Shown here: positions 58,301 to 64,000 of the stretch, one piece after another
Layout of the letters: each line of letters opens with the position of its first letter
How positions within the stretch are numbered: the first letter of the stretch is position 1
Assembly (NCBI GenBank): GCA_036877525.1
Contig: JAZGTH010000035.1
Span: forward strand, 454,001-518,000
Source of the DNA: Chromobotia macracanthus
Taxonomy: Eukaryota > Chordata > Actinopteri > Cypriniformes > Botiidae
Length of the DNA stretch: 64,000 nucleotides
Direction of reading: 5' to 3'
Notes under the pieces: generated by a model
Seen by the model: the letters and a program-made list of their open reading frames with translations, nothing else
Database searches by the model: none
Told to the model about the DNA's origin: nothing
Program-made: the position numbers and the translations under genes

Positions 58301-59749
58301 TGTTTTATCGTTATTCTCAAATAGCAACGACAGTCATAAAAGCGCTGCATTATACACAGAGACAACTGCAGTTTTTCAGGCTTTTCATATCATGAAGTTC
58401 AACCACAAAGTAAGAGACTGCTGTCTTCATATGAGCTTCCTAACAGAGTTAAACACTTATGAAACTCTGTGGTAACAAAGTTTCCCTCCTAAAATGAGAT
58501 TTCATTATCAACTCAATGACTCCTTAACCACAGAGGGACCAAAACAAAAGAGCAATACAGTATACGGTAAGAAATAAAGAATGATAAACGCTTCTGCCAC
58601 CCGTCACCACAGAGAGATATAAAAACAAAAAACAGAAGGTGTGCATCTAAAAGCCAGATGCTCTCTCCTCAAAACCTTCATCCTGGAACATCAACTCCAA
58701 AATCTGATTGGTGAATGGTGTCTAGTGAACGTCTGCTGTCTTGTTGTCTGTTTTCCACATGGACCATCATGTTGTGTTGCTTGCCAGAGGAGTTGGTAGC
58801 TGACAATCATTTTTTGACACATTCCAACCAGACATCCGGAGATCCTGTTCAAGGCTTCACTGATGTCTCTGGCTTCCCAGACAGGAGCTGCCATGAACTG
58901 GGTGCCATGTTTCTGAGATCAGGTCAGAAGTTGGTCTCCCATAGTGCACCTGACTGCAAAAGTGACATGGTGGAGCATCTGAAGGCAGGGCTGTTTATTC
59001 AGCTGCCCCCGGGAACCGTGCACCTTACCCTCACACACACAAACACATACACAAACACATGCCCTACTGACCTCTGGTAGTCATATAACACTACCAGGGG
59101 GTTAGGCTCCCACTGAGAGGAAGATAGGGGGCAAGTCCAGGCAGCATTATTTGGTTAGAATTCCAGACTTTTATTGGAAACAGAGAAACAAGCAAAACAT
59201 TCCGCTCTTATAACAAATTTAGATTGCATCTGCAAACAAGATAGGTGTCTATTCATTAGAAATGTTATTCTATGGGCTAGAATGTAAATATACAAATTAG
59301 GAGTAAAATTGGAATTGGATTATTTTGCCAACTATAATTATGTTTCATACAAAACTGACTGTCTGGGCAATTTACAGTTATAGCACCAGTAACCAAAGTT
59401 TGGCATGGCAGATGGTTTTAACAAAAAGCAAGTGAAAATGAGCAACTGAACCTACGCTTTCAAAAAACCCTGAGAGTGTGAAATGAATGGGCGTCTGTGG
59501 GCATGTGAGAATTGAATGAAAGGTATGTGATGGGAGTTACGTACCTTCAAAAATGAGTCAGGCGGTTAAGTGGTTTCGCCCTTGTTGTGGCTGTGAAGTC
59601 TGAAATAGATCTGCAGATTCTGATTCTCTGCTGGAGATTCTGACTCTTGGTCTGAGTATGCCAGGTTCGATACCTCTTAAGAATAATACCTTGCACTCTG
59701 AGAAACCACGAGAAATGGTGCCAAATGCCCAGCTATTCCAGTACCTCAA

Positions 59750-60070
59750 AGAGAATTCTGAACTCTGAGTGAGTAATGATTGACCACATTTGCTGGAGCA
59801 AATGAAACCATCAAAAAATTTCCCCCTGCTTCATTTAATCATTAGCTTAATATTCTCCATCTGCTACCTGCTCAGTGTGGTAATGGACGCTGGGGCTGAA
59901 AGTTGCTAAATGAGGTTTGCGCTGTTAAAGTCACGCTTGCATGACCAACCTGTTATTGGACAGGAGTTTGTCCGGGCAGAAGCTTGCAGTTCACAGCTTG
60001 TCGGACACCTATGAGCTCACCTGTGGGAGATGCTGAACGGCAATCAACCATCAGGACCATGTTTTCAACA
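59750..60070. promoter_or_regulatory. possible conserved non-coding element in pard3b intron
   Basis: Repeat-free stretch with TGAGTAATGATTGACC, TTTAATCATTAGCTTAATATT, TGACCAACCTGTTATTGGAC and GGCAATCAACCATCAGGACC. Its base composition is more even than the surroundings. It looks like a regulatory element, without proof. Confidence 0.2.
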
Positions 60071-60651
60071 TGGTCGGAATAGCAGAAGGCAAGCGTGATT
60101 TCTTGAATGTGAGTGCTAAGGGCAACAAATGGAAAATACTGCCATGTAAAGGAGGAGAGAAAGAATGAAGAAAAAGAAAATGGAAAAACAAAGAACAGAA
60201 AGTCAGAAATTGGAGGATGGGGTTAGGAGGTCTTGCCTAGCACAGATGGTGGGTGTTGGTTGCCAGGGCAACATTGAACAGGCTGAACAATAAAAAAAAT
60301 GGCATTATTTTCAGAGCTCTGTACAAATGTAACCTTTTTCTCTCATCATGAGTTCTTTTCTGGCACCTTCAGCTTAGAAACTGACAGCTTGCTGGCAAAT
60401 CTATAAGATATGAGAACAATTTACTGACAATTATACAAACCATTTCAACAGGATTCTAGGAAAGCTTTCCAGAAGTTCAATAATAGGGTATTTTGTATAG
60501 GGTAATAGGGTATTTTTATTTAAACAATGTACTGCTCATTTGGTACCATTCAATCACAATAATTCCATCATATGACAGCTTTGTGTAAAAGAAACAAACT
60601 GAAATTTTAGCCATTACCTTATGCTAATATTTTCCTGCTGTGAGCAGATGC

Positions 60652-61049
60652 ACTACCAGACAAAAGTTTCACTTGACTGAAAAGCTTTTTATGACCTTAA
60701 AACATTTTACCTTAAATGTTTGGAATTACTAACATATTTAACAAAATATATTATTTTTCATTCTAAAAAAGAATAAATAAAAACAGATGCAATAGAAATA
60801 GATGCAATAAATGAGATTTTTCCAATACTGTTTAAAAGTCTGTTGATGCCTCAAAAAGCTGATTAATAAACTGTACATTTTTTCTAATTCTACGCAAAGG
60901 ATGGCTATAATGAAGAAGCTAAATACAAAGTTTGGATTTTATTTTGTTTTGGTATTCCAGAGTTACCTAATTTTCTACAAATTAGGTAATAATAATAAAA
61001 GACAATACTAAATTAAACATAAGTAATTAAACTTTTGACATGTACTGTA
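60652..61049. mobile_element. fish non-autonomous Tc1/mariner-type element (ACCAGTCAAAAGTTT ends)
   Basis: The left end ACTACCAGACAAAAGTTTCA then CTTGACTGAAAAGC, and the right end TTAAACTTTTGACATGTACT, match the well-known fish ends TACCAGTCAAAAGTTT...AAACTTTTGACTGGTA. The interior word CGCAAAGGATGGCTATAATG then AAGAAGCTAAA is the family's characteristic GGCAAAGGGTGGCTACTTTGA block, and CCAATACTGTTTAAAAG is also diagnostic. About 400 bp, well diverged, non-coding. Confidence 0.8.
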
Positions 61050-61365
61050 ATTTAATCATGCGCTGTCCAATTTAAAATAGAATCATTCACTTGAAAGATC
61101 TGCCACAAAAGAATGATTCATGAATCTGTCTTCTCTTCTTCTCCAATGAACTCTCAGGAACAAACTAAGAGCTAGTAAAGATCTTCAAGAAATAGCAGTT
61201 GAATTTGTTTCAAACAAAGCTATTATAGTGCTCCAGAATACTTATGTTACAGCGTACAGACTTGTATGGACTACTTTTTTGGTGCTTTTGCTGTCTGTCA
61301 TTGTTGTTTGGGGGAAGAAAATAATAAAAGTACATTCTTAAAAAATTCTGTATCATAGATGAAAT

Positions 61366-61432
61366 AGTCATGTTTGGAATGACATGAGTAAATGATGCCT
61401 GTGTTTTCCATTTCTGGGTGAAGTATTCCATC
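61366..61432 (+). mobile_element. fragment of the CCCAAAAATGA-end MITE family
   Basis: GTTTGGAATGACATGAGTAA then ATGATG...TTTTCCATTTCTGGGTGAAGTATTCC corresponds to the right terminal part of the element at 17623-17902. The left part is not recognisable, so the copy is truncated or eroded. Confidence 0.6.
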
Positions 61433-63433
61433 ACTCTACACACTGCTTGACGAAGAAGAATAAACAATGTGTTACTATTGAGACTGCTCTGAAGAGGTCT
61501 GAGAAAGCCCACCAGCAGAAAAGCCAAAGAGTGTGGGACTGGGGGTGGAGTCCTCTGGGAGATATCGGGAATTGGGGGTGTTTCTTGAGAAAGGACTGGG
61601 TTAGTATTAGGAAGACAGTGAAGGATGGGGTTAGGAAGAATGAGTGAGTATGATTGATTTGTGCACCTAGAAACAGCAAGCAGCTCCAATAATGTTCCTC
61701 TCGACCCGAGTTCATAGAGATGGGCCACCATCTGTGCATTCATCACCTAATTATCACAAAAACTGTCCAATGAAAGCCCCAACAGAATGAAACACAACTT
61801 TGATTTGCCCAGTTAATCCAATAATCTGTAAGCAGGTGGTTAATGGCCCTTCTGATTGGCTGACCTCGAGTTGAGCACTCTGGGTAATAAGTGGGTGTAT
61901 CAATGAACTAATGGTTATAATTTGACACACACAGAGGAGCTACAGAGTCAGTTGACCAGGCCAACTTTCAACTTTCAAGCCAACTGCCTGACCAGTGACC
62001 TCAGACAGGCTTGACACAGATTTAAACCTTTCTCAGTTTGAGCTAGTGTAGTAATATATATCAGAGTTTGCTGCCAGCGTATTTGGCACAGGATTGGCCC
62101 TCTTTTTGTGTAGGAATAAAAAAAAAATCATACTAGCCTAATGGATCTAGGTAACAAGGTGAGGGGTGCTGTATTGAAGGGAAATGGCTTTGAAAGTAGA
62201 CCCTGGGGGCCCTGATACAAAAATCTGTTGTGATAAGGCAAGTTGGAGAACTGAAATCTTTATTCACCCCAGTAATAATGTTTCAATAATGCTGTAATGT
62301 TTCAGTGTTTAATGTTTAATTCAATGAATGCTTTTTAAATGCCACACCAGCGTTTTTTAAAGTTCATCCCTTGCAAAGTGTAATTTATTTTAGTTTTCTT
62401 AATCTGGCGGTAACACACAGGTTTGTTATCAGCTATCTGTTTATAGTTGTCCGTGATCGTTTGATGAAAGGTTCAAGTCTGTAGCCCAACACACTTACAT
62501 GTGCCAAACATATACACTGTGACCCTTGCACTAAACCAGTGCTGTTTACACAGATCAGAGAGGGCAAACAAGCTGCGGATTTTACGAGCCAACATTCACG
62601 CCTGTACGCTTGCAGCTGCACCGCTGTTTGTTTGCGCCGGTCGCAGCGGTTGGCCAAACTCAGCAAACATGGAAAGACAGAGTGAGAGCGTGATTGAGAA
62701 TGATAGAAGCCATGAAGGACTGGACAGAGGCAGCTGTAACTTTAGGCAGGTCTAGAAATGCACTCTCTGATCGGGTTACAGAGCTGCAACCGCATGGCTG
62801 TCTCCCTGGAGAGGATCAGGTGAATTCCCAGGATAGGAGCGTCTCAAAAGGCAGACACTCCAGATTTAATTATAAGCCTTAAAAAGGATTATTTAGCTTC
62901 GCATGAGAGCCATACAGATGACTACCTGCTCTTTAGTCTTGCATAACCAGACCGTTGACTAAAGAGCATAGTGTATGGTCGACTCTGCATCTTATTCTGG
63001 TCCAGAACCGCCCACTTAGACAGGAAGAGTCCGCCTGACAGACCCTATATGTAAAGAGACCAATCGCAGTGTGCTCTACTTTTATGTTCTAATTAGAGGT
63101 GGACTGATCTAAAACAGATAATATTACAATAACAGGCCAGCACAATAAAATATGTACATAATGCTACGGTAGTCTACACAAACAGCTGTCCACAGAAACA
63201 ATGGAAGTACAGATCATTTTAAACAAAACTCAGATGCCACTAACCTTGTACTTATTTCATCAAAAAAGAAAGTTTGTCCTTAGTAACAAGGGCTGTGTAA
63301 ATTCAGTCAATCAGATTATTGGGACTATATAGACTGTGGGTGGCCTGTCAAGACCGGTTCTGTCTCTACACCTTCATTCATCTCTTTTTGTTTTGTCACA
63401 GAGGCAGCAGGACTGAGGAGTGGCTGCTCTTAC

Positions 63434-63510
63434 CTGGGCAGGGAGGCGTACTGACGCTCCACGTCCTCGTAGCGGGGTGCCAGTCTGGGGTCAGGGCTTC
63501 TCACTGGCAT
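63434..63510 (-). CDS. pard3b: pard3b penultimate coding exon
   Basis: A 77-nt exon, phase 0 in and phase 2 out: MPVRSPDPRLAPRYEDVERQ then YASLP and a split Arg. Acceptor cttgccattcactag|A, donor CCCAG|gtaaga. The leading ATG is internal, not a translation start. The charged motif with Tyr-Glu-Asp-Val-Glu-Arg and Tyr-Ala-Ser-Leu-Pro-Arg recalls Par3-family tails. It joins in frame to the terminal exon. Confidence 0.8.
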
Positions 63511-64000
63511 CTAGTGAATGGCAAGAAGAGAGCACAGTGCGAATAAGCGGAGGTCACATGGCACATCAAAAAAACACTGAACTGCAACACAGCCACCGCA
63601 GTAAACGCACAGGTGGGCGGTGGTGTCAATTAGGGACCAATATGAAAACCACAAACAACATGTCATTCATATGGTCAAATAATGCCAGACACCTACAAAC
63701 TCCAGCAAATAATTTATTAATAATTAATTTTATTAATAATTAATGTTACACACACATATACATACACATAAGCTGGATGTAATTTAAGAATTACAAACAG
63801 TCAGCTCAGTCACATAGTTTACAGTCAATATAGGCCAAGATAAGAATTTAACGCAATGGCAAATGTTTGATGACATTTTTTAAAAAATACTCTCACCTTC
63901 CTCATTAATCACATGGTCACCCTCCCCTGAAATACCTGCTGTGACCTGTAATCAGGCCATGAAAGGCAGTGGGAGTTTTTGACAAAGGCTGCTTATTGGG
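63511..64000 (-). other. pard3b intron, partial
   Basis: Non-coding sequence upstream of the penultimate pard3b exon, reaching the window edge. It contains an AT-rich TTATTAATAATTAATT stretch near 63713-63745. No exon was recognised. Confidence 0.7.

Larger units (their letters stand above)
54627..63433 (-). other. pard3b last intron
   Basis: An 8.8-kb intron. It contains a GA microsatellite (55372-55396), a GACCAGCCTGG palindrome region (about 55200-55285), a full-length fish non-autonomous element (60652-61049), a fragment of the CCCAAAAATGA-end MITE (61366-61432) and a possible regulatory stretch at 59750-60070. The 178-codon minus-strand open frame at 61210-61746 crosses the MITE fragment and is not a gene. 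Confidence 0.8.
54266..63510 (-). other. pard3b: pard3b gene span, last two coding exons
   Basis: Two minus-strand exons, 63510-63434 and 54626-54266, joined across a GT-AG intron of 8.8 kb in matching phase (2). They encode 145 residues of a Pro/Arg/Tyr-rich, probably disordered protein tail. PARD3B (Par3-like, PAR3L) is a multi-PDZ scaffold of cell polarity at junctions; its PDZ domains would lie upstream beyond position 64000. Assignment rests on the DPRLAPRYEDVERQYASLPR motif resembling Par3-family tails and on the position directly upstream of nrp2 on the same strand, as in human. Confidence 0.7.

Noticed and set aside
59558..59749. Possible extra pard3b exon (minus strand, followed by GAAG|gtacgt-like donor)
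   Set aside because: No convincing acceptor, and the two flanking pard3b exons already join in frame; the residues show no Par3-like motif.
61210..61746. 178-codon minus-strand open frame in the pard3b intron
   Set aside because: It runs through a recognisable MITE fragment (61366-61432), overlaps other open frames in the same strand, and has no domain or splice context.

Overview
This is vertebrate genomic DNA, almost certainly from a ray-finned fish and most likely a cyprinid. Coding sequence is split into short GT-AG exons separated by long AT-rich introns. There are long CA/TG, TA and GA microsatellites. Several short inverted-repeat elements have ends I recognise as typical of cyprinid genomes. 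Nothing indicates bacterial or viral DNA, operons or CRISPR arrays. Species and paralog (a or b copy) cannot be settled from the window.

Two genes are present, both on the minus strand. Positions 522-29491 carry the first seven coding exons of a neuropilin-2 gene (nrp2). They join in frame to 380 codons: signal peptide, CUB a1, CUB a2 and the first half of the b1 discoidin domain. The rest of b1, b2, MAM, transmembrane segment and tail lie beyond position 1. The start codon is at 29491 and a CpG-rich promoter/5' UTR region lies just upstream (about 29820-30340).

Positions 54266-63510 carry the last two coding exons of a gene I assign to pard3b (Par3-like polarity scaffold), with the stop codon at 54266-54268 and a candidate poly(A) signal near 53100. 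The PARD3B then NRP2 order on the same strand matches the human 2q33 arrangement, which supports both assignments.

The 23 kb between the genes, and the introns, hold no coding sequence I can support. They contain dispersed non-autonomous DNA transposon copies (about 13.08, 17.6, 37.1, 39.5, 46-47, 50.7, 60.7 and 61.4 kb), microsatellites, small tandem duplications, a perfect 60-bp palindrome inside a TA-repeat cluster, and stretches that look like conserved non-coding regulatory DNA but cannot be tested here. I found no previously undescribed biological system. The most interesting points are a Tyr-to-Phe change (with an adjacent Tyr) at the ligand-pocket position of nrp2 b1, a plus-strand TATA box in the nrp2 CpG region, and the palindrome.
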